DNA of 64,000 nt from Enchytraeus crypticus (taxonomy: Eukaryota > Annelida > Clitellata > Enchytraeida > Enchytraeidae), in contig CAJHZI010000302.1 in assembly GCA_905160935.1 (NCBI GenBank), forward strand, positions 427,054 to 491,053, read 5' to 3'. Shown here piece by piece: positions 11,903 through 23,937 of this stretch. A program made the position numbers and the translations under genes. Under the pieces are notes generated by a model. That model saw only the letters and a list, made by a program, of their open reading frames with translations, made no database searches and was not told the origin of the DNA. Every line of letters starts with the position of its first letter. The stretch's first letter is position 1.

Positions 11903-13461
11903 GTATCACTACTCCATGTTGAAAATTTGGCACTAATAAGCATGTTCTTCCACCCAGACTTGCACAGGTAACTTTCGAATAGCTTTACGCTTAACAGGGA
12001 ATTTATTTAACGACTCTTAACCACGAAGAATCAGATCGTTAAATTCTTGAAATAAGTTAAATTCTTGAAATAACATATCACTGCAAAAGGGAAGCACCTC
12101 AATCTACAGATGACCCTTGGTCATTGACCATTCTGCTGATATACAAACGGTTACATTCACAGGGCAGGTTAGCTGTACCATAGTCTCATTGTCCAATTTC
12201 ACAGAAACGAAATTTCAGTACTTTGGCTTCCAAGCACCCCCCTTCTATCTAATAAACCCATTATCGCCTCACGTGACTGACGTCAGCTTACCAGCCATTT
12301 CTAATCAAAGAAAACAAAAACAAATGACCACAGCCGCGCTATGGTAACTCTCACAGTACAGAGCGAGTTGCGAAATAGAGGCAAAACTGTACAAAGCAAG
12401 TTACTTAGCCCTTTGGCTCCGATGGTGATTTAACTAAGTGCTGGTTTACGAGTTTAACGTCAGTTTCTTGTCTCGACAGCATTTTAGCAACGGGTCAACA
12501 CTTAAGTTGAATCTTACATCTACATATTTGTAATCGAATACCCTCCAGATGTGCAAATCAGGCATATTTTCCATCTCAATGCTACGACTAATAATAATAT
12601 AAAAGTAACTTAGTCAGCAACAACAGTAACACTGCCAATTCAAAAACTGACACCGTCAAACATGAGTTTGGCGAAGCACCTGATAATCCATTACCCTAGT
12701 CTGACAACTCAACATTCAATGATCTACGAACCAAACTAAACACTAAGAATTAACACCCTAAAAAATCTAATAAATAATTCGTTGCTAGCGTTGTCTAAAA
12801 CATTACAGAGAAGTTGTCACAAACCGTTCGAATTCTAGAGATAAAGAAACGATAACAAGAAGCAAAACTCTTTGTGTACCTTTGTGTACAGCAGAACACT
12901 GAGCGGCAGACAAAGCAACAGTGCTCAGTCAGACAACGCTAGAAACCTACAGCCAGTTCTAACAAAGAACTTTACCGGGCGCGCATGAAAAACCCTGCAT
13001 GTGGTAGCAGCGCCTACAGTAGCAGGCTGCTGCTGACCACTGCCCCCCCTCGCCCCTACTTCCTCCTTTATCCCGTAGACCGGAAAAGCAAGCGTCACAT
13101 TTACGTTTAACTGTAGACATGCAATTTATATATTCCGCATCGCAAACTTTCTGTACATAAATTTACATCTATTTAATGGAACCAGCAATATGATCACATA
13201 TGTCGTATTCTCAGAAAAGATTTACATGATCATATGGACTCAACATGTCATATATTCGATATAATTGTAGCAAACACTACGACAAGCGTATTCTAGACCA
13301 TAGCAGAACGACAAATCTACGCACCCACAGTATGAATTAGAACACTATCAACTTCTGTAACACCATTAAGATATTGTTTGGAACTCTCTGCCTCCCTCTG
13401 ATCTACGCTCATGCTACTTACACTTTCTGTAGTAGGCTGAAAACACATCCTATTCCCACCA
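11903..13461. other. Gene-free stretch with a GC-rich patch
   Basis: No gene was recognised. A short duplication GTTAAATTCTTGAAATAA occurs twice at 12037-12073. A reverse-oriented SINE 3' module (TTTAACGTCAGTTTC) lies at 12449-12463. A GC-rich patch at 12955-13075 is listed separately. Confidence 0.4.
12955..13075. promoter_or_regulatory. GC-rich island, candidate promoter
   Basis: A sharp rise in GC with CpG-containing GGGCGCGCATG, the partly palindromic AGCAGGCTGCTGCTG and a C-rich tract stands out from about 65-70 percent AT surroundings. It could be a distal promoter or 5' exon of the minus-strand TRIM gene, which starts 10 kb to the left. Composition is the only evidence. Confidence 0.2.
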
Positions 13462-13645
13462 TAACATAACATAACGGCACACTGGGTCAGGAAGCACAGA
13501 TGCTTGTTTAAGACCCATTGCCTCCTTCCTCTCCATAGTTATTTGTAATCGTTCCCTTTTGATGGCGCATCAATTGCAGCCGGCGCGGATTTAAGAATAA
13601 CTTTCCGTCACCCTGGGATTTTCCTTCATAAGCTTTTACCAACAT
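13462..13645 (+). repeat. Dispersed repeat E, copy 1
   Basis: Shares long near-identical blocks with 40415-40620, including CACTGGGTCAGGAAGC, TTTAAGACCCATT, CCTCCTTCCTCTCCAT and GCATCAATTGCAGCCGG. Family unknown. On the opposite strand it could be read as a SINE body, but no A or B box is clear. Confidence 0.65.
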
Positions 13646-13689
13646 AGATTCATATCATCTTGATCGTTTTTATCACAGGACCGGCAACG

Positions 13690-13830
13690 TTTATGATCTC
13701 TTTTAGATCTTCAGTACGTGTATTTTGAAGTAGCTTGATTGAAGGGACGTCCATGACCTCTTCCTTGTAAGAGGAAACGGACGTTAAACCTCTATTATTG
13801 TTTTTATAATTAGAATTACTATTACTACTA
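13690..13830 (+). repeat. SINE-like repeat with GGAAACGGACGTTAAAC tail
   Basis: TCCATGACCTCTTCCTTGTA is followed by AGAGGAAACGGACGTTAAAC and TTATT-rich sequence. A related copy lies at 32840-32945. The GGAAAC-GACGTTAA module is also the 3' module of SINE types A and C. Confidence 0.45.
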
Positions 13831-14883
13831 CAGATATATATGGACGAATATGACCATGACCGCCAAGGCTTGGAACACAGAGAGAGAGAGAGATAATACT
13901 ATTATTATAATATACTGTAATCGTCAATTTAATTTCATTCATACCTTGACTTTACAGTAACTATTCCGGTCTATAACAGCTAACAGAGCTACTACAACCA
14001 CTACTACCAGTACTACAGTCTATGACTGACCCATCTGCGCTCTAGAGCAGATGGCTGGGCACTCGCTCGCTAGTCTCCCGGGAGACAGGGGCCTCCCCCC
14101 CCCCCCAGCCATGAGGGAAGGAGGGAAGAGTGGCCAGTCAAAACAGGCTGCATGAATAAACAAGCACACTCAACGCTGAATTGAGTCAATGGTTCATCAA
14201 AAGTTACACATTGCAGTTACTGTAGTAGCCAGGGCGTAAAATAAATCGCCCTTGGCGGCAAATATAACAAAAATTTAGGTTTCCACCCGACCCTCTACTC
14301 CCAAAGATTTGACAATGAATTCAGCATAGTGTACAAGATGACATGTTAATACATGGAAATTTTAACATCTGGAGTCAAGTATTTATTTGAATTTGAGTAT
14401 AAAGATTGTGGCTAGTCAATATAGGCTAAAAGACTGTATGACATAATCGCGTTAAAAGTATAAAATCTTTATGCTCGAAACCTTTTTAAACTTATCTGTA
14501 TGGTCGAAAGCTTTTTAAAACTTATCAGGTCTATCGAACAGCAGCTTGGAATTTTAAACGATTTCGAAGAAAAACCGCGCAATCGCAGATGTACTGTACT
14601 TTGCAGCGTAAATTAATCTTCAAACGACACTACAATGAATGATAATAACTCAGCTGTGAGCACAATTGTGTTTTGATTCTTGATAATTGATAATAATAAT
14701 TGATTCCTTAATGTTCGATGTCATCATCAATGAATAAATAAATAAATCATAGACGACAGTATAACTGTACTTATTGCTGTTCTTCTTGGCGCAGTCGCTG
14801 ATGCTTAAACGGTATTTAGCTAGAACACAGCGCTAAACACGTTTAAATCTGGGCCCACAAAAACCTGAATACACAGATAAAAA
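13831..14883. other. Gene-free stretch with a GC-rich palindromic patch
   Basis: A GC-rich patch at 14030-14135 contains the palindrome GTCTCCCGGGAGAC, a near-palindrome ATCTGCGCTCTAGAGCAGAT and a C14 run. It could be regulatory, but no gene is attached. The rest is AT-rich. Confidence 0.35.
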
Positions 14884-14995
14884 CTGGTAAAGCTAATGTT
14901 AACGTCAATTTCCTCACTCGAAAGCGATGTCAGTGACGGATGAGCCGAGGATTTGAACCCCGCACATACTGATCACATACAGATATGCGAAATAC
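14884..14995 (-). repeat. tRNA-derived SINE, type A
   Basis: Minus-strand copy with B box GGGTTCAAATCC, the CGTCACTGACATCGCTTTCG body and the GAGGAAATTGACGTTAAC module. Confidence 0.65.
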
Positions 14996-15781
14996 TAGCG
15001 TTGTCATGATCCACGATGTGTGGTAAACTAACGAGACCACGAGAGCAAGTAATAACACCATTACTAAACCGAAGGTCGTCTGGTGATACATATAGACATG
15101 ACAACTGACTGACCTATACCAGCTATCAATCAATCAATCGTCTAATTACAAAATTCAGCTACCATCTCAGGGACGTAGTAAAATACAAAAATGGAACACG
15201 CAGACAAATGAAGATCTTTTATTCGTCAATTAGACAACTACGAAATTTAACAAGTATCGCACAAAGACCGAAACAGTGCAGCACACAAAACACAAGTGCG
15301 ACAACCAAACAATCTTACACTAGACCGTTTAAATAAATAAAGTTTAAACAAATAAATAAAGCTTAGCGTTGAGGACGGATGCTGATTAACAGAATTAAGA
15401 TTCAATATTATTCATCTTCCTCCAACTTCCAAGTGTAAGTGCAGATTTTTATGAGCATGCGTGCATACATAAGCAACGGAAACGAGTGTATTTGATATTG
15501 TCAGTATTCGTAGAAATTAATGCATGCACACGTTCTCATTTAAGCCGATTCACCAGTCACCAATTGTTTCGCCAAATTGCAAGTAACTGAGTCCAAAACT
15601 AGTTTCTAATAGCAAGCAGTCTGCCGAGAACTGTTTTAAAACAGCCCACTTACTGGGACTAATCAGAGATAATCTATCATTATACGGTTGATCGTAATTT
15701 TTACAGTTCATTAACAGGAACATTAAACTTCTACGAAGGCAAATGAAACGAATAATAATTATTTGATAGCAGTATCAACAG
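14996..15781. other. Gene-free stretch
   Basis: AT-rich. No supported gene or repeat apart from short AAATAAATAAA runs. Confidence 0.4.
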
Positions 15782-15990
15782 GAAGGCAACAGGAAAGCAC
15801 CTCAGAAGCCATACTTTTCCCAAGCTATAGCCTACATAAGACATGGATAAGGCATAGACTTTGTGAAGGGATTAACTTGTTGATCTAAGGAATGCTCTTA
15901 TAGAGCGAGAAAGCAGACTTTGAGTATGAATATGTACCTTGAATCTGCCACTTGGCAGTGCACTGAAGAGAGAGAGAGAAATATATATAT
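15782..15990 (+). repeat. GA-tailed SINE, type D
   Basis: Body with AAAGCACCTCAGAAGCCATA, CCAAGCTATAGCCTACAT, GGATAAGGCATAG and GAAGGGATTAA. The 3' end TATGTACCTTGAATCTGCCA, GGCAGTGCACTGAAGAG and (GA)n matches the 3' end of the LINE at 311-770. It is a non-autonomous element apparently moved by that LINE. Confidence 0.7.
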
Positions 15991-16499
15991 AGCAGTACAA
16001 TTTATAAAACTATGTTTACTATAGACATTAAAGCATTATTTCTTTTTTGATAACTCTCAAGAACTACTTTACGACGTTCATGACGCTCCAATACTAAGTA
16101 TTTAGAATTATAATATGACAATAAAACCACAATTACTAATTTCCCATGCCCTGTGGAAATATTTGTTTAGAGATAATAAGACTGAAATAATGGATTTAGT
16201 CAATAATTAATTAAACATAAGCTTCAAATAATTTGATGAATGGAGATTTTCATACGCAAAAGTGACGATATCGAGTGACTAATTGAAAAAGAAAGTGAAT
16301 AAGTTAAAGTCATACAAGAGAGAGACAGAGAGAGAGAGAGACAGACAGACAGGATTGGAGGAATCGATTTATAGACGATCCCGGTGCGTCATCCACCCCA
16401 CTTTCCTTCCCCTTCCCGGATATCCAATACTGCCCTGCCCCTCTCGATAAAACTAACTTAAGTCACCACATGATTCACCATCGTCTGAAAATTCAACCG

Positions 16500-17000
16500 A
16501 CCACATTCATCCAATTTACTCTCATACATCAGTCATAAATACACTATCACACATAAACTAACCTAGACATCCACATTCATCCAATTTACTTTAATACATC
16601 AGTCATAAACACACTATCACACATAAACTAACATAAATACTCCACCACACATAAATATACTACCACACATAAACACACTATAGCACTGTTAACACTTAAT
16701 CATTCATAAAGAATTACACAAGACACTACCGCCAACAGTATCATAACATTACACCTAAACACAATACAACACATGGACACTCATAAAAACAATACGCACA
16801 TAAACACACCGCGACACATAACACACTATCATGCGTAAATGTACATAAATATACCAGCAGACAAACCACAATATCACAGGTATAACATCAGGATATCACA
16901 CATAAACAGACTCAAGAAAGAACACTATATATAAACACATTATCGGAGTATCAGTAGATTACTTCTAAACACAATATAACATATAAACACTCATACAAAT
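16500..17000. repeat. Degenerate ACACATAAACACAC minisatellite
   Basis: A segment of about 70 bp (CATTCATCCAATTTACT...ACACATAAACTAAC) occurs twice in a row at about 16503-16632. It is followed by irregular CACACATAAACACACTATC units. Confidence 0.65.
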
Positions 17001-17049
17001 ATTCTCGTCATAATACAGTATCAAACTGGCTCATCAGTTATCCCCTGAA

Positions 17050-17160
17050 GCCACATGCATTATCCATCATTACCAACTTATGTAGATGTTATGTTAATAA
17101 AATACCAAATAGAAAATAAACTTATACTTATAAAAAAAAATAAAGTTTATTTTCTATTTA
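17050..17160. repeat. Direct repeat (with 17459-17530) ending in a 16-bp inverted repeat
   Basis: CACATGCATTATCCATCATT...ATAAAATACCAAATAGAAAA recurs at 17459-17530. At 17107-17122 and 17144-17159 AAATAGAAAATAAACT and its exact reverse complement form a hairpin. Confidence 0.6.
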
Positions 17161-17894
17161 ATACTTTTGTCTGAAAAATCCCGACCCTAGCAAGGCTGGG
17201 AGTCATAATTCAAGGGTAGATGACGATGATGATGCCTGATAATAGTGATGACGATGATGACGACGACGACTAATATTCTTATTATAGAGACAGTAGATTA
17301 TTAAGTACTAACACATAATTATTTTGCTACAACACGGAATCATAATTTATAACCTACTCTTATTCAAGTACCATAAAAATGAACTCTTGCAAGCAAGTAC
17401 AGAAAATAGTACCCGCAAGCAAGTGAAATAAAAATGTTACAAACTTGATTATCCACATAGTCACATGCATTATCCATCATTACCAACGTTTTTAGATGTT
17501 ACGCTAATAAAATACTAAATAGAAAATTGATTATTAAGAATCGAATATTAGCTTAGCATTTATTCAGCCATATTTGAATATATGTGGTTCATGTGAGTGA
17601 ACCCGCTTCCGCAGGCTGCAGAAGACTAAGCCCTTCCAACTAGTTTAATAATTTAGTCACTAGACTAGATCAGAAGCCTTCTATAAGTAATATACTTTAA
17701 AACGACTTCATAAGAAGTTGAAATAATTTACTTTTGCAACCTAACCGTAATCATTGGATTATCTTTAGTTAAAAAATACTCTTAAACTGTCAGGACAAAA
17801 TTAATGGTTGGTCTTAGCAGACTAGTTTTAATTCTTTAAATATAAAAAAGTGAGTTAAGAAAAGGTAGACCAAAATTAATCCACTTCTATAAAT

Positions 17895-18185
17895 GGCTGA
17901 GTAAGGTAGAGATGACCCACCTCATAATGAAATCTTTCTCCAGGATTAAATGGCAGTTAACCCATTATAGATCTGAGGAAGGCAAAGGGAAATCACCTCA
18001 AATCACCTCAGAAGCCACGGTATTTCCAAGCTATAGGCTACATTAAGGTGTGGATAAGGCATAGCCATTTTTGAAGGGATTAATTCGCTAATCGATGGTG
18101 TGCTCTTCATGGAGCGTGAAAAGTAACATGCTAGTAGGAATATGTACCTTGGACCTGCCATTTCAGAGCACTAGAGACACAGAGA

Positions 18186-18223
<38 letters not shown>
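17895..18223 (+). repeat. GA-tailed SINE, type D, longest copy
   Basis: Starts near AAGGTAGAGATGACCCACCT and runs through AGAAGCCACGG, CCAAGCTATAGGCTACATT, GGTGTGGATAAGGCATAG and GTACCTTGGACCTGCCA to a long (GA)n tail. An 11-bp segment (AAATCACCTCA) is duplicated at 17990-18011. Confidence 0.7.
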
Positions 18224-18226
<3 letters not shown>

Positions 18227-18284
18227 CCACTGGGGTGTGAATAGAGAAAAGAGTGTGTCTAGAAAAAGCCAGAATTCAAACCTG

Positions 18285-18380
18285 AACTTTTAAAGAGATC
18301 GAGCCGGTATCGTGTCAGCACTCTGATTGACGAGAAAGTAGAAACCGACGTTAAACAAGACTTAGCTTTGGCTTTAGAAA
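18285..18380 (+). repeat. SINE type C, partial
   Basis: GAGCCGGTATCGTGTCAGCA is followed by GTAGAAACCGACGTTAAAC and TTAGCTTTGGCTTTA, as in the other type C copies. The B-box part is poorly kept. Confidence 0.4.
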
Positions 18381-21300
18381 AGAAACTTGGCCTCTTTTCT
18401 TACGCGTCAGGAAAGATTTCCCGTTGATTTAAGAGATCAGAAGATAATGTTTAATAGTAATGTTTAAGAATGTTAAAATTAAACGTCCCTAGTTTGACAG
18501 TGCGTAAGAAACATGAAGAGCAGCTAAGTAACAGAGCGGCATCGCAATCTATGCCAGGTACACGTATAAATACAGCCCAACAACAGCAATCAGAAAACAT
18601 ACCACATTTTTCGCAACTTCAACAAACCGTGCGAACAAATGTTTCGAAAAAAGACCACGGAATAAAGAAATCTCTATATTCTGTGAAGGTCTTGATTTGT
18701 ACGGAATAAAGAAAGCTCTTTATTCGCGAAGGACTTGATTTGTGCGCACTCATAGCACCAGTAATCGAGAAATCCTGGTGGAGATTAAGTAGTCACTGGC
18801 AGGGAGTGAGGAGGAACAGAGCGGGGGATGACGAAGAAGGGGTCAGGGTGATACGACCGGAGATGGGGGAAGAGGGAAAGAAGGAAGTCAGAAAATTTCA
18901 AATGGACAACACGGCGCGATGACCAACAGGCTGAATAATGTTACACTGGTCAGTTAACGCGGTCAGTCGTTCTACAGCTGGACGATGATACAGCGTTGTT
19001 GACTAAAGGCTTCTTCTAGAAAGTACTACTGAAAACTGACATTAAAGCAGAAAATATTTAAGGAGCCGTTCTACAATGACAATTAATCAAAATATTGTAA
19101 AATATCGCCTGTGAGAAGCTTTAATAACAACTCAATCCACACATACTGGAATATACCAGAACTGCTACCATCTTTCGTTACAACAGCATCAGCTTCGTCT
19201 ACTCTCACACAATCTGGCGCTAAACATAGATTGAGGAATTGGTTTGCGTTGATCTGATATCAAATCTGGAAGGTGCGATATTACGGTATGATAGAGGACA
19301 ACAGCTGTTCCAAAGAGAGACAATGAAAAGTAGACAATGAGAGCCAATAAGATATCTTAAATTGACATATTATTATTTCAGTGACAGGGCAGATAGTCAA
19401 TAAGAGTTCAATGGACAGTTTATGTTAGAAGTTAATTCCACAATTTCATATAGTTATTTTGTAGGCATTTAGTGATAAATTTTAAAAAATCGTCATCTAG
19501 GCTGAAGTAAAATCTACTTAGATAAAAATAATAATTACTCTTTATTTACAAATATGAGAATTTTATTTCACAATAAATTTAGTATAATTATTTTATAAGC
19601 ATTCAGTGACAAATTATTTCAAATTTATCAGAATATCTACCAACATCTAGCAAATCCCGTACCGCTGCAACAATAGTAGTCTGCACAAATAAAGACTTTT
19701 CATGTCTAGAGGTCCACTACGCTGAATGCACTCATTGACAAAGGAGAAGTAGGCCAAATAAATCAGTCGATCAATTAACATTTAGGTGTAATGCTCCTGA
19801 TTGAATTACCATATCAAGTGCAAGAGAGTTTCTTATACACTAAATTGATCTTAGTAAAACAAAGGAGATACGATACTCTACTATAATTTTATTTTCAGCT
19901 AATATTTTAGAAGAAAAAGTGTATACAGTATCATATATACAATCTGAATGACAATTCTACGATTATGTCTACAATCTGAAAGACAATTCGTGACCAAATG
20001 ATCACTCAGAACTAACAAATGTAAAATAACAACTGAACTGCGCTTGTTATAAACAGACTGAAGTTTTATAGCATGACTTTATTTTCACTATTACACAAGT
20101 GTTTATTTGAATTATCTGTTCAAAAGCTGTTTGTACTGTCAATGATTAATCTTTATTCTTTTTATGATTCATTCCTCCTTTATATTCTAAAAACATTAGA
20201 ACAACTAGGAAGATAGCAAAATACGTCTCTTCACACATGCTAGCACGTCAACAGTAAAAGACAGATTTCGCTGCACGGCACAGCGCAGCTAACTTTAAAG
20301 AAAAAGCCTACCCTTATACAATTCTCTTACCAACATAAACACATAGATAATCTACTATGAAATGGATCATCGATTACAATGCAATTTTGGACCAGTATAC
20401 AAAACGACGAGGCCACAAGAAATCTAGAAATGAAAACAGCGATAAACAGTGAGAGAGAGAGAGTGAGAGAGATACAGAGAGAGAGAGAGAGATGATATTT
20501 CTAGCGACCATTGTTGCTCGTGAGTGATTCATCGGCAGCCCAGAAACATGGCGGCTGATGAGCCGATGCTTAGTCATAGTTCTGAAAAATACCCGCTAAA
20601 ACAAGTTCCAATTTCACTCGAACAAAGACAGAAGAGTCTGATGCAGTCATATCTAAATATATGAACAGCGCGCATGGAGTCTACAAATATCTTAAAATTT
20701 TCTAATTAAATCGACTTTCATCATTTATGAAATAGACTGGATAGTTTTCTTTCAAAACAACCACGTCTAGAAGTATCACAACTAACTGCTGCATAATTCA
20801 TCAACAAAATTTAATGTCTTTTCATGGTCAATCCTGCTTACAGTCTTCCACCTATGCAACCCTGGATGGAAACTTGCTAATTTTCGCTGGAATCTCGGAC
20901 AAGCAACGCTAATGTACGGCGTTCTCCCAATAAAACAACGCTGAATCTCCGACACAAACACAGTCTTACAGGTTTGGTCATTAGCAGCGTAATAAGTACG
21001 CATTGAATTATAAACCATGAAAAACTATAAAGCTGAAAAACAATCGTCAGTTAAAACTGAATTTATTTTATTGTAAATTACTATGTCGAAAAATTGTAAA
21101 ACCCCAAATAAAAAGCAAGCAAAATAAGAATATGAAACGGACGGAAACAAGCAGCTACAAGAAGAGAAAACTCGGTCAAGACATGGTTATTACCTGTCTG
21201 CGATACTAGGCTAGTTAGTCGATGAACACACATAACAAGGGTTTGTTTTCAGCTCAGTAAAAACTAAATATTTACTGAGCATTGAACAGTGGTCCACAAA

Positions 21301-23007
21301 GCTTCTACTGCGCCGTGTATATTCTACAGTCCATAAAACACTATACGATGTAAAGTTGCTCGAGTAAAAATATAAAAGTTAAAACTAATTTAACATATGT
21401 TCTACGCATAAAGAATAAGGTCACAGACGTTCCGACTGTAATTAGAATTAATGGTCTCCTGCTTAGCAGGCACGTATACTAAGTACTACACAAGCGGTTC
21501 GCTGCAGGAACGATTACGGCAAGACCAATGTCAATCTAAACAGATATTCTTTTCATTTGGACCGAAATCTGCTTTGATGTATTCAGAAACAGAAGATTTA
21601 AGCATTGACAATAACACGAAGCTTAATAAACACCTAACTTTATCGAATTTAGCAGACTACAAATAAGACATGAAGATCCAGCCTTTTGATAAATTTAAGC
21701 TCAATTTTCAAAACCAATTTAAGAAATCAATTGTAGTCCACGCTTCTTTAAGCTCACCTAGTACCAGGATCACGAATTTTTAGAACTTAATTGACTAACA
21801 ATTAAGCAACAAGAATCATTAAAATCAATAAGTATGTACTCCATTTAAGCGAGGCACTATGCCCTCAGTATCTCTGCAAGGACGATGAAAGTACTAGAAG
21901 TCAAAGGACATAGCCAAATCAAATAGAGCAGCTATACATCTAGTCCAGAATTTGAGCAACTAATTGGTAAACTACCAGCGCTAGTTGTCTCCTAAGAACA
22001 AATACAGATGAAAAAAGATTCAATTCTAAATTTTGTCTACGATCTATTCGAAATATTTTCCCAACCAGTGGGTTGGATCAATATATTCTCAAATCCACTT
22101 GGAACATTGTGCGATAGGTACAAATTTCGCTTTTAACGAATTAAAAATTATTACTAAATTACTTTATGAAAGTAAAAAATTACGACTGGTTTCGTGTTTA
22201 CTCGTAACATATTCGAAATTAAGATCTACTTTTTCAACCCTCATTCGCAGTACAAACAAATAAATTTTCGCTGGCAATGTGTAGCGCTACTAGTCTGCAA
22301 ATAGCATTATAAGCTGAACATTAGAAACGATAAGCTGTTAGATATCTGTCGGGTGTCGACATAATTTATAAAAGCTAAGCTGCATTATAGTTATTCATTA
22401 CTATGAACTAGGAGGGCTTAATTTAAAAAATGTTTAGTCACGTGGAAATCGATAAAGTCGATATCGTTCATGACAATTATAAAAAAAAAAAAAAAAAAGT
22501 TTAGCTCTTTTTTCTAAAATAACATATAATAATAATATTATAATATTATATCAATTTGTTATAATAATAACAAGTTGTTTATAATATTCATTTCAACTTG
22601 TACAAGTCATAATTGTGTAATACCCAAAGAGAAAATTTCCTAATATTATGATTAAAGTAAAAGCTGAAGTTCAATAATGCACATTTTGTTAAAAACATCT
22701 CATAAACTTAAACTATTCCCTTAAAGAAATGCATTTAGGCTTGGTGAAAGTGAAACTTTACCAATATTACCATTTCAGTTGCTAGTATGAACATTATGGC
22801 TGTAAAAAAGTAGAAAATTTGCCCTGGCCAAAAACATGAAAGTTTATTATCACCAAGACACTACAAATTTGTATAGTTAGCAAAATAACACCAAGCTAAT
22901 GCTTTCAATGTTTAAACTGATTCTAAAATAAGATAAAATATTAGCAACCAGTATCTATAAAAGTTTTATGGAACTAAATTTATCCCATCTCTCTTCAGAA
23001 TCTTACA
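18381..23007. other. Gene-free stretch
   Basis: No gene was recognised in 4.6 kb. It contains a tandem duplication at 18659-18740 (CGGAATAAAGAAA...GAAGG-CTTGATTTGT, two copies of about 43 bp), a (GA)n block at 20449-20493 and an A-rich run at 22480-22498. The short frames at 18470-18709 and 18740-18922 show no known domain. Confidence 0.4.
20449..20493. repeat. GA microsatellite
   Basis: Imperfect (GA)n run, possibly a leftover LINE or SINE tail. Confidence 0.7.
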
Positions 23008-23100
23008 TGCTGGAGCAAGTGGCCATGTCGGTAAGATATTCGACCGCGGATCAGTATGTGCTGGGTTCAAATCCTGGGCTCACCCGTCACTGACATCGCA
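23008..23100 (+). repeat. tRNA-derived SINE, type A (3'-truncated)
   Basis: Clear head: A box TGGCCATGTCGG, ATTCGACCGCGGATCAG, B box GGGTTCAAATCC, then ACCCGTCACTGACATCGC. The 3' module is missing. Confidence 0.75.
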
Positions 23101-23279
23101 AAAGTTTTAAGAAACAACATTTTATCCAATCTATCTAAACGTTACAGTGTATATCACCCGTATCCAATTTATTACATGATAATTCAGATTCAGTAATATA
23201 AATATTCTAAAGTATATAACAAGGACCTTGCAAGAAACTTCAAGAATCAAAGCACAATTTTATTATGAACAGTCCAGCC

Positions 23280-23405
23280 CTGCGAACATTTAGTTTTTAG
23301 AACATTTAGAACATTTCGAGTTTTTACTCTCAGATCCATCAGAAATTGATCCCAGGACCTCATAAACGGCCATTAAAAATTGTACCTACGTTACTAAAGC
23401 ACTTA
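23280..23405 (-). repeat. Degenerate type B SINE fragment
   Basis: CTCAGATC and AGGACCTCATAAA on the plus strand echo the body of the type B SINE. Strongly diverged. Confidence 0.3.
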
Positions 23406-23777
23406 AAAGCTAAACTATTCAGATATTCTACAAAATTCCATTTTAAAATTCAGATCAATGTAAACAAATTTCAGTTTCTGATCATTTGGCAAAGACGATA
23501 TAGATATCAGCATTGACAATAAAATTGCAGCAGATACTGCAGCAAAAACAATAGATTAGAGAGACTCAACCAGCTAAAAGATAATTTATAAATCTACACC
23601 CATACCAGCTTCTAATTGCAGCTGATATACTACTACAGGATCCTAGCAAATGATATTGACTGATGCTTAACTATGCTTATATTTATGTTATATTTAATCC
23701 AATCCGAGCTTCCAATTACACAACCCTTAGTAAGCAGATATCATACATGTATATGATGTACCATCGATACAGCTATA

Positions 23778-23780
23778 AAA

Positions 23781-23846
<66 letters not shown>

Positions 23847-23847
23847 C

Positions 23848-23897
<50 letters not shown>

Positions 23898-23933
23898 TAT
23901 ATATATAATATATATATATATATAAATATATAT
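23778..23933. repeat. (TA)n microsatellite
   Basis: Long (TA)n tract broken by AGCCTGTG and AAAT. It directly borders a LINE 3' end at 23938. Frames across it are artefacts. Confidence 0.9.
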
Positions 23934-23937
23934 CTTA

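Larger units (their letters stand above)
15991..17894. other. Gene-free stretch with minisatellite and foldback
   Basis: Contains a GA block at 16315-16352, a degenerate ACACATAAACACAC minisatellite at about 16500-17000, a duplicated segment at 17050/17459 and a GAT-tailed repeat end at 17165-17245. No gene was seen. Confidence 0.45.

Noticed and set aside
18470-18922. Two short frames with Gln-rich and Arg/Glu-rich products
   Set aside because: No domain, no splice support, and a tandem duplication lies between them.
22990-23100. tRNA gene
   Set aside because: A and B boxes are present but there is no cloverleaf or acceptor stem, and the same sequence is dispersed as a SINE.
23663-23908. 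Open frame rich in Ile-Tyr
   Set aside because: Translation of a (TA)n tract.
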